The notes beneath the pieces are model-generated. The model did not search any database and was not told the DNA's origin. It was given only the letters and a program-made list of their open reading frames with translations. From an uncultured Oscillospiraceae bacterium (GTDB taxonomy: Bacteria > Bacillota_A > Clostridia > Oscillospirales > Oscillospiraceae), in assembly GCA_910579155.1 (NCBI GenBank), contig CAJTTS010000072.1:1-17229 (forward strand): a stretch of 17,229 nucleotides of DNA, in the 5' to 3' direction. The translations under genes were made by a program, and so were the position numbers. Shown piece by piece: positions 1 through 6,994 of the stretch (the first letter of the stretch is position 1; the number at the start of each line of letters is the position of its first letter).

Positions 1-881
1 GGCGCATCCTCCCGTACTTGCCCAGGTCCCGGTCCGGCTGCTCCCCCAGGGTCAGGTCGGGGATCAGAATGTCCCCCTTCTGTGTATAAGTCAGCGTGTT
101 CTCCATGCTCGGCGCTCCTTTCCGCGGATCTCTCCCGCTCATATTTTTTGATGGTCACTTCGATCTGCCGCAGCACCGCCTCGCTGCCCTGGCTCACCGC
201 CGTGCCCAGCTCGGTGAGGGTGTCCGGGGTGTTGAAGTCGAACACATTCAGAAAATCCTCGTGATGGAAGAAGTGTTCCGCTTCCAGCCCGCACCGGGAC
301 AGGAGAACATAGGTCATGCTGACGGCGGCGGCGGTTTTGAACTGCACCCCGATGTTATACGCATCATACTCCGCCAGAAAGCTTCCGTCAACGATGTCGA
401 GGATGTCCTGCTTGTGTTCATACCAATAGTCCGCCATAAGCTGGGAAGCGATGGCCTCCAACTGCTCCGATAGACCACCCTCACCGGCTGGCGTCTCAAA
501 CCGCCGCGCCAGCGCCGCCGACACCACATCCCGGTGTTCTTCCTGGTATTCCCATAGCTGGGGCCGGGTGGTTTCCTCGCCGCCGGTGTCCGCCACATCG
601 TACACATACCGCAGGACCGGCTTTCCGCTGCTGATGTCGATGATGCCGATGCCCCTGGAACCCTGGCGCACATACCGGCCCATCCGCTCTTTCCACAGGT
701 CGTAGTCGGCGCAGGCGGTGGCGTCGGGCCGCTGGGCGTAGATCATAAGCTGCTCCGAGAAGGGGTATTTATATAACCTTCCCGCCATGTCCAAAAACGC
801 CGTCCATTCCTGGTAGCTGGCGGTGATCTGCCGCGCGGCGTGGTCGGCCAGCTTCGCGTAGGCTTGGAGCTTATTCGCCAT
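1..881 (-). CDS. N-terminal part of the giant ICE helicase/DNA-methylase-type protein (runs off left edge)
   Basis: The frame is open from an ATG at 881 to the window edge (293 residues seen), so the gene is partial. The start has a GGAGG site 9 nt upstream, inside the preceding gene, and overlaps that gene by 11 nt. The N-terminus carries the pattern typical of the 2000-plus-residue SNF2 helicase/N6-methylase proteins of Tn1549-like elements: LYKYPFSEQLMIYAQRPDA (residues 36-54), then a Trp-containing segment and YVRQGSRGIGIID (70-82). This front part resembles the ArdC-type single-strand-binding fold that also opens the neighbouring 969-residue protein. Residues 100-250 are acidic and helical with no motif I recognise. 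From residue about 250 the sequence becomes a low-complexity Glu/Arg/Gly/Pro linker, and that stretch overlaps a TnpV-like frame. Family knowledge suggests a role in processing or protecting the element's DNA on entry into the recipient; the helicase and methylase domains would lie outside the window, so they are inferred. It could instead be a shorter protein ending just past the edge. Confidence 0.8.
   Translation of the reverse strand, partial: MANKLQAYAKLADHAARQITASYQEWTAFLDMAGRLYKYPFSEQLMIYAQRPDATACADYDLWKERMGRYVRQGSRGIGIIDISSGKPVLRYVYDVADTGGEETTRPQLWEYQEEHRDVVSAALARRFETPAGEGGLSEQLEAIASQLMADYWYEHKQDILDIVDGSFLAEYDAYNIGVQFKTAAAVSMTYVLLSRCGLEAEHFFHHEDFLNVFDFNTPDTLTELGTAVSQGSEAVLRQIEVTIKKYERERSAERSAEHGEHADLYTEGGHSDPRPDPGGAAGPGPGQVREDA
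2..106 (-). CDS. tnpV: TnpV-like protein, N-terminal 35 residues, overlapping the helicase frame
   Basis: An ATG at 106 opens a frame that stays open to the window edge. The visible 35 residues start MENTLTYTQKGDILIPDL and contain LGKYGRMR at residues 28-35. This is the expected start of the TnpV family (transposon-encoded protein, about 110-120 residues), whose members begin with a TYTQ-GDY-LP-L pattern followed by an IGKYGRMR-like motif. A strong ribosome binding site, AAAGGAG (115-121), lies 8 nt before the ATG, which supports real translation. The frame differs from the helicase frame, which is also open throughout, so the two genes overlap or the helicase frame ends just beyond the edge. 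The role of TnpV is not known to me beyond its association with transposons. The identification rests on a short piece. Confidence 0.6.
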   Translation of the reverse strand, partial: MENTLTYTQKGDILIPDLTLGEQPDRDLGKYGRMR

Positions 882-1110
882 AGGCCGGGGCCTCCAGATC
901 AAAGTCCGGCGCCAGCTCCAGGGCGGCGAACTCAGCGTCAGTCATGCGCCCCAGCTTGTCCAGGGCGCTGTCCGTCAGCGCCCGCAGCTCGTCTTCGTCC
1001 GGCTCCAGGCAGCCCCGCATTTCGGTGAGGGCGGCGATCACCCCGGCGCGGGTGCCGGTGCTGTTGTAGATGCACAGAAGCTGGGTTTCCTCATACGTCA
1101 AATTTTCCAT
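871..1110 (-). CDS. TTRAP-like small transposon-transfer assisting protein
   Basis: A 79-residue acidic protein. Its segments LLCIYNSTGTRAGVIAAL (residues 11-28), ALDKLGRMTDAEFAAL (49-64) and the acidic end DFDLEAPAYGE match what I recall of the putative transposon-transfer assisting protein family, found just upstream of the giant helicase gene in Tn1549-like elements. It has no membrane segment or catalytic motif; the function is unproven, and the name reflects genetic association with transfer. It begins 3 nt after the stop of the 969-residue ArdC-type gene and its last 11 nt overlap the start of the helicase-type gene, so all three are probably co-translated. The helicase gene's GGAGG site lies within its 3' end. 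Length and position agree with the family. Confidence 0.8.
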   Translation of the reverse strand: MENLTYEETQLLCIYNSTGTRAGVIAALTEMRGCLEPDEDELRALTDSALDKLGRMTDAEFAALELAPDFDLEAPAYGE

Positions 1111-1113
1111 AGT

Positions 1114-4023
1114 TCAAATCTCCTTTTCCGCGCTCTTTTTGGGCGCTGTCTTTTTCCGTTCCCGCTTCGGCTGGTCTTTGAGCTGGGCCACCACGGATTT
1201 TTTCTGCCCCTTTTCCCGGTGTACGGCGTCGGCCAGATCCGTCAGGGAGATGGTCTGTCCCGCCTTGACCTGGGCCTCCAGCTCCGCCACCGTGGGCTTT
1301 TGGGGGCTGAAATTCTCTAACTGCACAAAATCCAGGCTGTCGCAGTAATGGTACGTTACCACACCGCCCCGGTTCAATGCAATGATGTCGCTCACCGACA
1401 TGGACGGGCGCAGGTAGTCCTTGGGAGGATCGGTATTAAACTGCTCCCAAAGCAGTTCAAGCGCATCCTGCACGCTGCTGGCGGAGGGAAGCGGGGCGGT
1501 GTAAGCCAGCTCGTAATTCTCCCGTTCCACATTGCGCCCAATGGATTTTAGCCATTCCAATCCTTCATGCCGGATATCCCTGGTGCCGTCCCCACCCTTG
1601 AGCTGGTAGATGGCAAAGCAATCCGCGCCGTGGTTCAAAAACGCCTGCTCCCGTTCCTCCTGATGCCGCATCCTGTCCAGCACCGCCCGCCGGAAGTCCG
1701 GGCTTTGCTCCCATTCCTCCCGTGGGATGGCAAGCATCGTCCCCTCCGGTAGCTCCATGATATCGTCCGGCCCAAAGACCATGGCGGGTTCCTTCCCGGC
1801 CTCCGCCATGTAAACGGTCATGTCCTGCTCCAGCAGGACCTCCGCCTGTTCCATGGACAGGGGCAGGAGGTCGCTGTCCCCGGTCAGGCCGTCCAGCGCC
1901 AGGGAGGCGTCCGGCACCGGGTACTCGTCCAGCGTGGTGTCCCGCGATCCCTCCGGCAGATCGGGAACCTCGGCCACCGGCGCGGGCTGTTCCTGCTCCG
2001 GCTGGATGAATTGGAACGGCTCCCCGGCAAACAGCAGCGGTTCCACCTGTTCAAACTGTGCCAGCACACCAACACGCAGGGCGTCAAACTCGGCGTAATC
2101 CTCCAATGTGAAGCAGTCCTCCGCCAACAGCTCCGCCTGGGAAACGGAGAAATTGTTCCCGGATATAAAATCGAACATCTTCTCGTTATCCGAGAGGTAC
2201 AACAGGGACTTGTCATCATCCATGTAATGGCCGCGATTGTCATAATGGTCACGCCTGCCGATGTAGACCTTTTGATCCGGCCCCACGAAAGCATCCAGAT
2301 CTGTGCCGTCTTTAAGCCTGTAATGGCTTACCCTGGCCGTGCTGGTCTGGAAAAAATCATCCGGCCTCAATTCGCCGGATCGCAGCCGCTCCAACAGACC
2401 GGCGCACCTGTCAGGCGCACCGAAAAACAGCACTTGCCCCGGATTAAAGGTCCCGTTTCCTGTCCTTTCATATACCTGGATGAAATGCTGGTCATTTGCG
2501 CCGACTGCGCGGAGATTAGGTTCCATTTTGTAGGCATATCGTGTCAGCTCATCCAGCCGCGCCAGCAACTCCCCGGCCTCCGCCGCGCCGGTGCCCTCCC
2601 GGACAAACTTCTCCAGCACAGCCCGGACCGTGGTGGGGTTGGCGCCCAGGTCTCGGACCAGCTTGGCCTTGAGCTGTTCCCGGTTCTCCGGGGGGAAATT
2701 CCTGTCGATCTGCCCTGCGGCGTACAGCCGGTCCATCAGGTCCAGCACATCGCCCATGAACCGCTCCGGGGTGTCCGGCAGATCTGCCGCTGGCACAGTC
2801 TGCGCCCGGATCAGCTTATCCAGCCGTCCCAGCATCGCTTTGGCTTGCGTGAGGTCCATATGCTTGACAAGATGATTCAGAGGGCTGCGTATACTTTCAA
2901 GATATCCTTTCCGCATCTCGGCTATGAGATCGGAAATGGACTGTTCCCTGGTGTCCTGGGTGAAGGGATGCTCCAATGTCCCTGCCTGATAAAGCTGGTC
3001 CATATAGTCGTACAGATCGGCGGCAAACAGCTCCAACGTGTCGGGCGCGTCCTGTTCCGGCTTTTGGGTGGTGAGGCCGATGCCCCGCTCCTTGCAAACC
3101 TCCGCAAAATGGCGGTCAATGCTGCCGATCAGGGCGCTGGCCGTCTTGGAGATGGTTTCCAGGCTGGCTTTCAGCTCCGGCAGGGATCTGTCCCTGGACC
3201 ATGTGGCGATGTAGCCCAGGCTGTTGGCCCCGGTCTCAATGCCGTAATACTGGCACACCGTATAAGAAACGCTCTCCGCCTCCACCTCCCTGGTGTTTTT
3301 ATCCTTGGGCTTGGGCGGCTCCTGATCCGTGTTCCCGGCAGCGGCGGCAGCCTGATCCCGCTCCCGGTTGTGGAGCATGGCATGGGTGATCTCATGGACA
3401 GCGGCGCATACCGTCTGCACCTGGCTCATATCCTCCCGGATGGTGATGGTCTGATCCTGCGGGCTCAGAAATCCATCCAGGCCCTCCCGCAGCGGTTTGA
3501 ACTGCACCGGCACCGGGGAGGAGCGCCGGAGGGCCTCCATGAACGCCTCGTACTGCTGCACATCCCCGGTCAGGTTGGAAACGAGGCTGGGGAGGGGCGC
3601 TCCCTCGGTCTGGCTCACATCGAACACCTTCACCGGCTTGAACAGCGGGATCTCAACCTCCCGTTCTTCCATGACCACATTCCCGTCCCCGTCCAGCACC
3701 GGCGCTTTGGTGTCCGGGTCCAGCTTCATTTCCTCAATTTTCCTCTTGAACGGCGTGGGGGCGATGATGGTCAGGCCCTTTTCCCCCTGCTTCACATGAC
3801 GCCCAAATTGATTTTTCCACTTGTTATAGCCCGCGACGTGGGTGGCGTTGGGCATCTGCATATGGATCAGGATGGTGTTGTTGAGGGAATAGGTGTGGAA
3901 CCGGGACATGGTACGCAGGTAGTCCAGATACCGCTCGCTTTGGAATAACTCCTGGATACTGCCCTCAATGCCCGCCACGATCTGCTTGATCTGCTCCCGG
4001 TTGGTGGGCTTTTTTTCAGCCAC
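1114..4023 (-). CDS. ArdC-like / zinc metallopeptidase / YodL multidomain protein
   Basis: A 969-residue protein starting at GTG, with AAAGGAG 9 nt upstream. Residues 10-95 match the ArdC N-terminal single-strand-DNA-binding domain (LNNTILIHMQMPNA, then Trp and GRHVKQGEKGLTIIAP). Residues 205-260 form an ImmA/IrrE-like zinc peptidase: HEITH at 210-214, with a candidate third ligand among the glutamates at 246-250. Residues 328-405 and 417-494 are a clear tandem duplication of a helical unit (shared LMD/YMD-x-LYxAG and LxRLDxL). Residues 505-665 are conserved-looking but unrecognised. Residues 802-905 match the YodL-type module (CFAIYQLKGG ... SMSVSDIIALNRGGVVTYHY). The tail is basic and Lys-rich, resembling the DUF4316 end. 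ArdC proteins are antirestriction factors that accompany incoming single-stranded plasmid DNA, so a protective role in the recipient is inferred. The upstream gap holds a 13-bp inverted repeat. The peptidase substrate is unknown. Confidence 0.88.
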   Translation of the reverse strand: MAEKKPTNREQIKQIVAGIEGSIQELFQSERYLDYLRTMSRFHTYSLNNTILIHMQMPNATHVAGYNKWKNQFGRHVKQGEKGLTIIAPTPFKRKIEEMKLDPDTKAPVLDGDGNVVMEEREVEIPLFKPVKVFDVSQTEGAPLPSLVSNLTGDVQQYEAFMEALRRSSPVPVQFKPLREGLDGFLSPQDQTITIREDMSQVQTVCAAVHEITHAMLHNRERDQAAAAAGNTDQEPPKPKDKNTREVEAESVSYTVCQYYGIETGANSLGYIATWSRDRSLPELKASLETISKTASALIGSIDRHFAEVCKERGIGLTTQKPEQDAPDTLELFAADLYDYMDQLYQAGTLEHPFTQDTREQSISDLIAEMRKGYLESIRSPLNHLVKHMDLTQAKAMLGRLDKLIRAQTVPAADLPDTPERFMGDVLDLMDRLYAAGQIDRNFPPENREQLKAKLVRDLGANPTTVRAVLEKFVREGTGAAEAGELLARLDELTRYAYKMEPNLRAVGANDQHFIQVYERTGNGTFNPGQVLFFGAPDRCAGLLERLRSGELRPDDFFQTSTARVSHYRLKDGTDLDAFVGPDQKVYIGRRDHYDNRGHYMDDDKSLLYLSDNEKMFDFISGNNFSVSQAELLAEDCFTLEDYAEFDALRVGVLAQFEQVEPLLFAGEPFQFIQPEQEQPAPVAEVPDLPEGSRDTTLDEYPVPDASLALDGLTGDSDLLPLSMEQAEVLLEQDMTVYMAEAGKEPAMVFGPDDIMELPEGTMLAIPREEWEQSPDFRRAVLDRMRHQEEREQAFLNHGADCFAIYQLKGGDGTRDIRHEGLEWLKSIGRNVERENYELAYTAPLPSASSVQDALELLWEQFNTDPPKDYLRPSMSVSDIIALNRGGVVTYHYCDSLDFVQLENFSPQKPTVAELEAQVKAGQTISLTDLADAVHREKGQKKSVVAQLKDQPKRERKKTAPKKSAEKEI

Positions 4024-4046
4024 GATGATACGCTCCTTTCAAATTT

Positions 4047-4161
4047 TGTAACGCTTTAGACCCCTGTTTTTCCGGGGTGCGTGGGAAATGATACGGGGAC
4101 GGCAAAACCACCCCCGGAACCCGTTGAAAACAGCCGCTTTTTTCACCCCTAAAGCGTTACA
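4047..4161. repeat. 13-bp perfect inverted repeat flanking the ardC-type gene leader
   Basis: TGTAACGCTTTAG at 4047-4059 is exactly complementary to CTAAAGCGTTACA at 4149-4161, with 89 bp between. The right arm includes the TAA stop (4157-4159) of the Cys-rich VLP gene; the left arm ends 8 nt before the AAAGGAG site of the ardC-type gene (4032-4038). A shorter pairing (ACCCC with GGGGT, 4062-4080) sits next to the left arm. A transcript crossing the gap could close a long stem that brings the VLP stop next to the ardC start; on DNA it could be a paired protein-binding site. I see no convincing promoter or U-run here. The function is open. Confidence 0.8.
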
Positions 4162-4519
4162 TTCCCCCCCGGTGGCGGCGCACCCGGCCACGGGTCTTTC
4201 GCCGCCGCTCCTGCTGGGCGCATTTGGCGCAGTATTTTGCCCGGTTGCTCCGGGCGATGAAGGGCTTGCCGCACAAGGTACAGTTTTTCCAGGTGTAAAC
4301 GACGCCCATCACTTCCGCGTTCAGCTCCGGGTCAGCCGGGAGGACGGCGGCACGGAAATACTTGCAGATGGGCACCGGCGTGATAAGCTGGGGGCAGGGG
4401 TGGAGATCGCCGTCATCCAGGCGCAGGCAGTTGCCGCCGTCATAGTTGGCGCACAAGCGCCGGATCAGGGTCTTGGCCCGCCTGCGCTGTCCCTCGCTCA
4501 TCCGGGGCAGCTCACCCAT
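4157..4519 (-). CDS. Cys-rich VLP-domain small protein
   Basis: A protein of 120 residues if started at the ATG at 4519, which overlaps the topB stop by 8 nt; a start 6 codons further in, at 4501, is equally possible, since neither has a strong Shine-Dalgarno site. It fits the Cys_rich_VLP family: MSEGQRRRAKTLIRRLCANY, then GGNCLRLDDG, CPQ and ICKYFRAAVLPAD, the VLP-type motif that names the family. A second half carries a zinc-ribbon-like CTLCGKPF ... KYCAKC pair of Cys-x2-Cys motifs and ends in an Arg-rich tail. I infer zinc or nucleic-acid binding from the paired cysteines and basic end. It is found beside topoisomerase and ArdC-type genes in many Tn1549-like elements, as here. Its stop codon lies within the right arm of a 13-bp inverted repeat. 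Confidence 0.85.
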   Translation of the reverse strand: MGELPRMSEGQRRRAKTLIRRLCANYDGGNCLRLDDGDLHPCPQLITPVPICKYFRAAVLPADPELNAEVMGVVYTWKNCTLCGKPFIARSNRAKYCAKCAQQERRRKTRGRVRRHRGGM

Positions 4520-6557
4520 GGCCGAACACCAGCTTATAACTGGCCCGCTCCCCATCGTCCTCCAGTACCACCGTGGCGTCGTAGGTTTTCCCGGTTTTCT
4601 CCGAGAAGCAGCCGGTGAGCTTCACACGGCCCTTACTCAGCAGGGCGGTGGCGATAGGCTTGGTGAGCGTCTTTTTCTTGGCGGCAAAAAATTTGCAGTC
4701 TTTCCACAGGGCAAAGCGGCACTCCCGGTTTTCGCAGAAAAAGCCCTTCTTGGCCTCCACCACAGCGCCGCCGCACCGGGGGCAGGGGCCGACGGCCTCC
4801 CGTGCCGAGGGGAACAGGGCCTGTGCGCCGGGGACAGGGCGGTAGGTTTCCACCAGCTCCTTCACCATGGCGGCGATGTCCCCCATGAAGTCCTCGCCGG
4901 ACAGCTCCCCCCGCTCCACCTGCCCCAGCCGCTGCTCCCAGTCGGCGGTGAGCAGGGGCGATTGCAGGGCCTCCGGCAGGACGGCCACCAGGGAGCTGCC
5001 CGCCTGAGTTGGCAGGAGGTTGGTGATCTTCTTGGCCTTTTTCCGCTCCACCAGCCCGGTGGCCACCAGCTTTTCCAGGATGGCGGCGCGGGTGGCGGGA
5101 GTGCCGATGCCCCGCCGTTCCGCATCATCCGGCATATCCTCCGCCCCGGCGCTCTCCATGCTGGCGAGGATGGTGTCCTCGGTGAAATGCCTGGGCGGGG
5201 CCGTCCGGCCCTCCTTCACCTGGACGGCCTCCACCGCCAGCCCCTGGCCCTGGGCCAGACCATCCGGCAGGAGGGCGTCCTTCACCGGCTTGACACAGGC
5301 CCGCCAGCCCAGCTCCAGCACCGTTTTTCCCTTGGCGGTGAAGCTGTGCCCGCCGCACTCCACCGTCACAGCGGTTTCGGCGTACCGATGGGATGGACAG
5401 ACCGCCCGAACCACCTCCAGCGACACCAGCCGCAGGATCTCCCGTTCCCCTACGGGCAGGGCGGAGAGGTCGGCACCGGCGGCGCTGACGGTGGGGACGA
5501 TGGCATGGTGGTCGCTGACCTTTGCGCTGTCGCACACCTGGGCGGACAGCACCGCCCCCGGTACGCTCACCCCGCAGATCATGGCGGCGGCGGAGGCCAG
5601 GGCGGGGACGGTGTTCTCCATATCGTCGGTGAGATACCGGCTGTCCGTCCGGGGATAAGTACACAGCTTCTTTTCATAGAGGGCTTGCAGATAGTCCAGC
5701 GTCTGCTGGGCGGTGTACCCCAGGATTCGGTTGGCGTCCCGCTGTAGGGTGGTGAGGTCGTAGAGGGCCGGGGGCCGCTCGGTTTTCTCTTTCCGCTCCA
5801 CCGCCCGGACGGTGGCGGTGCCTCCCTCGCAGGCGGCGGCGATGGCCTCCGCCTCCGCTTTGCTGTCCAGCCGGTCCCCCGTGACGGTCATGCCGCCGCA
5901 GGTCAGCTCCACCGTGTAGAAGGGCACCGGCTCAAAGGCGGCGATCTCCGCCTCCCGCTGGGCGATCATCGCCAGCGTGGGGGACATGACGCGCCCGATG
6001 TTCAGCGTCCGGCCATACAGCACGGAGAACAGCCGGGTGGCGTTGATGCCCACCAGCCAATCCGCCTTTTGGCGGCACAGGGCCGCTTGGTGCAGGCCGT
6101 CATAGTCGCTGCCGGGGCGCAGGTGGGCAAAGCCCTCCCGGATGGCGCTGTCCTCCATGCTGCTGATCCACAGCCGCTTCACAGGCTTGGAGCAGCCCGC
6201 CAGATGGTAGGCCGTGCGGAAGATCAGCTCCCCCTCCCGTCCGGCGTCGCAGGCGTTCACCACCTCGGACACATCCTCCCGGCGCAGCAGGGTACGCAGG
6301 ACATCGAATTGCTGCCGCTTGTCCTGCCCGATGGTGAAGCGCCAGCTTTCCGGCAGGATGGGCAGATCCTCCCGCCGCCATTTGGCGTAGTCCGGGTTAT
6401 AGGCGGCGGGTTCCGCCAGTCCCGCCAGATGGCCGACGCACCAGCTCACCAGCCAGCCATTGCCCTCCATGTGGCCCTCCTTCCGGGCCGCGGCCCCCAG
6501 CACCTGGGCGATGCACATCGCCACCGAGGGCTTTTCCGCGATCACAACGCGATACAT
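4512..6557 (-). CDS. topB: DNA topoisomerase III (type IA)
   Basis: A 681-residue protein close to the usual 650-700 of TopB. The Toprim domain is at the N-terminus (IAEKPSVA, residues 6-13), with the acidic triad motif DAGREGE at 104-110. The catalytic tyrosine is Tyr301 in TYPRTDSRYL. GRVMSPTLA (188-196) corresponds to the conserved GRVQTPTLA motif, and RRGIGTPATR (481-490) is also characteristic. A C-terminal Zn-ribbon (Cys592, 595, 608, 613) is followed by the small domain often seen on mobile-element topoisomerases. The enzyme relaxes or decatenates DNA through single-strand breaks; in conjugative elements it is thought to help process transferred DNA. The start is ATG at 6557 with AAGGAG 12 nt upstream. 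It is the first gene after the break in the minus-strand series, behind a candidate promoter and a perfect 12-bp hairpin. Confidence 0.97.
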   Translation of the reverse strand: MYRVVIAEKPSVAMCIAQVLGAAARKEGHMEGNGWLVSWCVGHLAGLAEPAAYNPDYAKWRREDLPILPESWRFTIGQDKRQQFDVLRTLLRREDVSEVVNACDAGREGELIFRTAYHLAGCSKPVKRLWISSMEDSAIREGFAHLRPGSDYDGLHQAALCRQKADWLVGINATRLFSVLYGRTLNIGRVMSPTLAMIAQREAEIAAFEPVPFYTVELTCGGMTVTGDRLDSKAEAEAIAAACEGGTATVRAVERKEKTERPPALYDLTTLQRDANRILGYTAQQTLDYLQALYEKKLCTYPRTDSRYLTDDMENTVPALASAAAMICGVSVPGAVLSAQVCDSAKVSDHHAIVPTVSAAGADLSALPVGEREILRLVSLEVVRAVCPSHRYAETAVTVECGGHSFTAKGKTVLELGWRACVKPVKDALLPDGLAQGQGLAVEAVQVKEGRTAPPRHFTEDTILASMESAGAEDMPDDAERRGIGTPATRAAILEKLVATGLVERKKAKKITNLLPTQAGSSLVAVLPEALQSPLLTADWEQRLGQVERGELSGEDFMGDIAAMVKELVETYRPVPGAQALFPSAREAVGPCPRCGGAVVEAKKGFFCENRECRFALWKDCKFFAAKKKTLTKPIATALLSKGRVKLTGCFSEKTGKTYDATVVLEDDGERASYKLVFGHG

Positions 6558-6583
6558 GAAAAAATCACACTCCTTGAAATGGT

Positions 6584-6613
6584 GAGCGGCCCCGAATCCT
6601 GTCGGGGCCGCTC
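6584..6613. other. Perfect 12-bp GC-rich hairpin in the topB leader
   Basis: GAGCGGCCCCGA (6584-6595) and TCGGGGCCGCTC (6602-6613) form an uninterrupted 12-bp stem with a 6-nt loop. Neither strand has a T-run after it, so it is not a standard intrinsic terminator. The predicted transcription start for topB (about 6611) falls at the edge of the stem, so the RNA would carry this hairpin at its very 5' end; such structures can stabilise mRNA. It could also act as a weak terminator for minus-strand read-through from upstream. Confidence 0.8.
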
Positions 6614-6617
6614 GGAA

Positions 6618-6646
6618 AATATAGATTGCGTTCTATTCTCCATCAA
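6618..6646 (-). promoter_or_regulatory. Candidate promoter for topB (minus strand)
   Basis: On the minus strand, TTGATG (6646-6641) and TATATT (6623-6618) are separated by 17 nt, matching the housekeeping -35/-10 consensus at 4/6 and 5/6 positions. The start of transcription would be near 6611, about 54 nt before the topB start codon. It overlaps head-on with the plus-strand promoter of the small acidic gene. A single candidate from pattern matching, without a conserved set to compare. Confidence 0.5.
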
Positions 6647-6654
6647 ACTATAAT
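6626..6654 (+). promoter_or_regulatory. Promoter of the plus-strand acidic gene
   Basis: TTGCGT (6626-6631) and TATAAT (6649-6654) are spaced by exactly 17 nt; the -10 box is perfect. Transcription would begin near 6661, about 31 nt before the ATG at 6692. This places upstream in-frame codons at 6626 and 6653 outside the mRNA, so they cannot be the start. It is the best sigma-A-type promoter I see in the window. Confidence 0.7.
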
Positions 6655-6691
6655 GGGAACGAGACAACTGGAAAGGATGTGCAATCTACTT

Positions 6692-6994
6692 ATGAAAAAA
6701 TACACGATCTTCCGTATGCCCGCCGAGGATGATGAAAACTATGACCGGCATGAATTGATCGGCGTCGAGTATGGCGAGGACATTTATGACGCCACGGACA
6801 GGCTGATTCAAGCTGTTTGTGAGGATCTGTCCGAAAACCCGGAATACGCCAAGTGCGAAACCTATGCCGATCCTCCCGATGAACTGGAGGGCGCGTCACG
6901 GTATCAATATCAAATGTGCGGCATCGTGTCTCCGGCCTATGCGGAAACCAATACCGTGATCTATTACGGCATCACCGAGACCGAGCGCGATTGA
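6692..6994 (+). CDS. Small acidic protein of unknown function on the opposite strand
   Basis: A 100-residue protein, the only convincing plus-strand gene here. I do not recognise a family. It is strongly acidic (24 Asp/Glu against 8 Lys/Arg) and Tyr-rich (11 Tyr), with no membrane segment, signal peptide or Cys cluster. The ATG at 6692 follows an AAAGGA site (6672-6677) at a longish 14 nt; an ATG at 6677 would add five residues. A strong promoter lies just upstream. The coding sequence is less GC-rich (about half G+C by eye) than the flanking genes, which suggests separate origin or selection. Its last 23 nt overlap, tail to tail, the 3' end of the Cys-rich small gene on the other strand. The acidity recalls DNA-mimic antirestriction proteins, but that is a guess from composition only. 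Confidence 0.72.
   Translation: MKKYTIFRMPAEDDENYDRHELIGVEYGEDIYDATDRLIQAVCEDLSENPEYAKCETYADPPDELEGASRYQYQMCGIVSPAYAETNTVIYYGITETERD

Noticed and set aside
2011..3948. A 645-codon open frame on the plus strand, antisense to the ArdC-type gene
   Set aside because: It is rich in Gly, Leu, Val, His and Gln, has no recognisable domain, and lies opposite a clear multidomain gene. Long antisense frames are expected from GC-rich codon use.
4047..4161. Inverted repeat as an origin of transfer
   Set aside because: No relaxase or accessory gene is adjacent, and the repeat lies between two accessory genes far from where this element family usually has its mobilisation genes.
4446..5747. A 433-codon plus-strand frame opposite topB
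   Set aside because: The opposite strand carries all topoisomerase motifs in the same interval; the plus-strand product is low-complexity Gly/His/Gln-rich.
6584..6613. Hairpin as an intrinsic terminator
   Set aside because: No run of T follows the stem on either strand; kept only as a structural feature.
6626..6691. Upstream starts (TTG at 6626, ATG at 6653) for the plus-strand acidic gene
   Set aside because: These codons fall within or at the -35 and -10 boxes of the gene's promoter, before the predicted transcription start.
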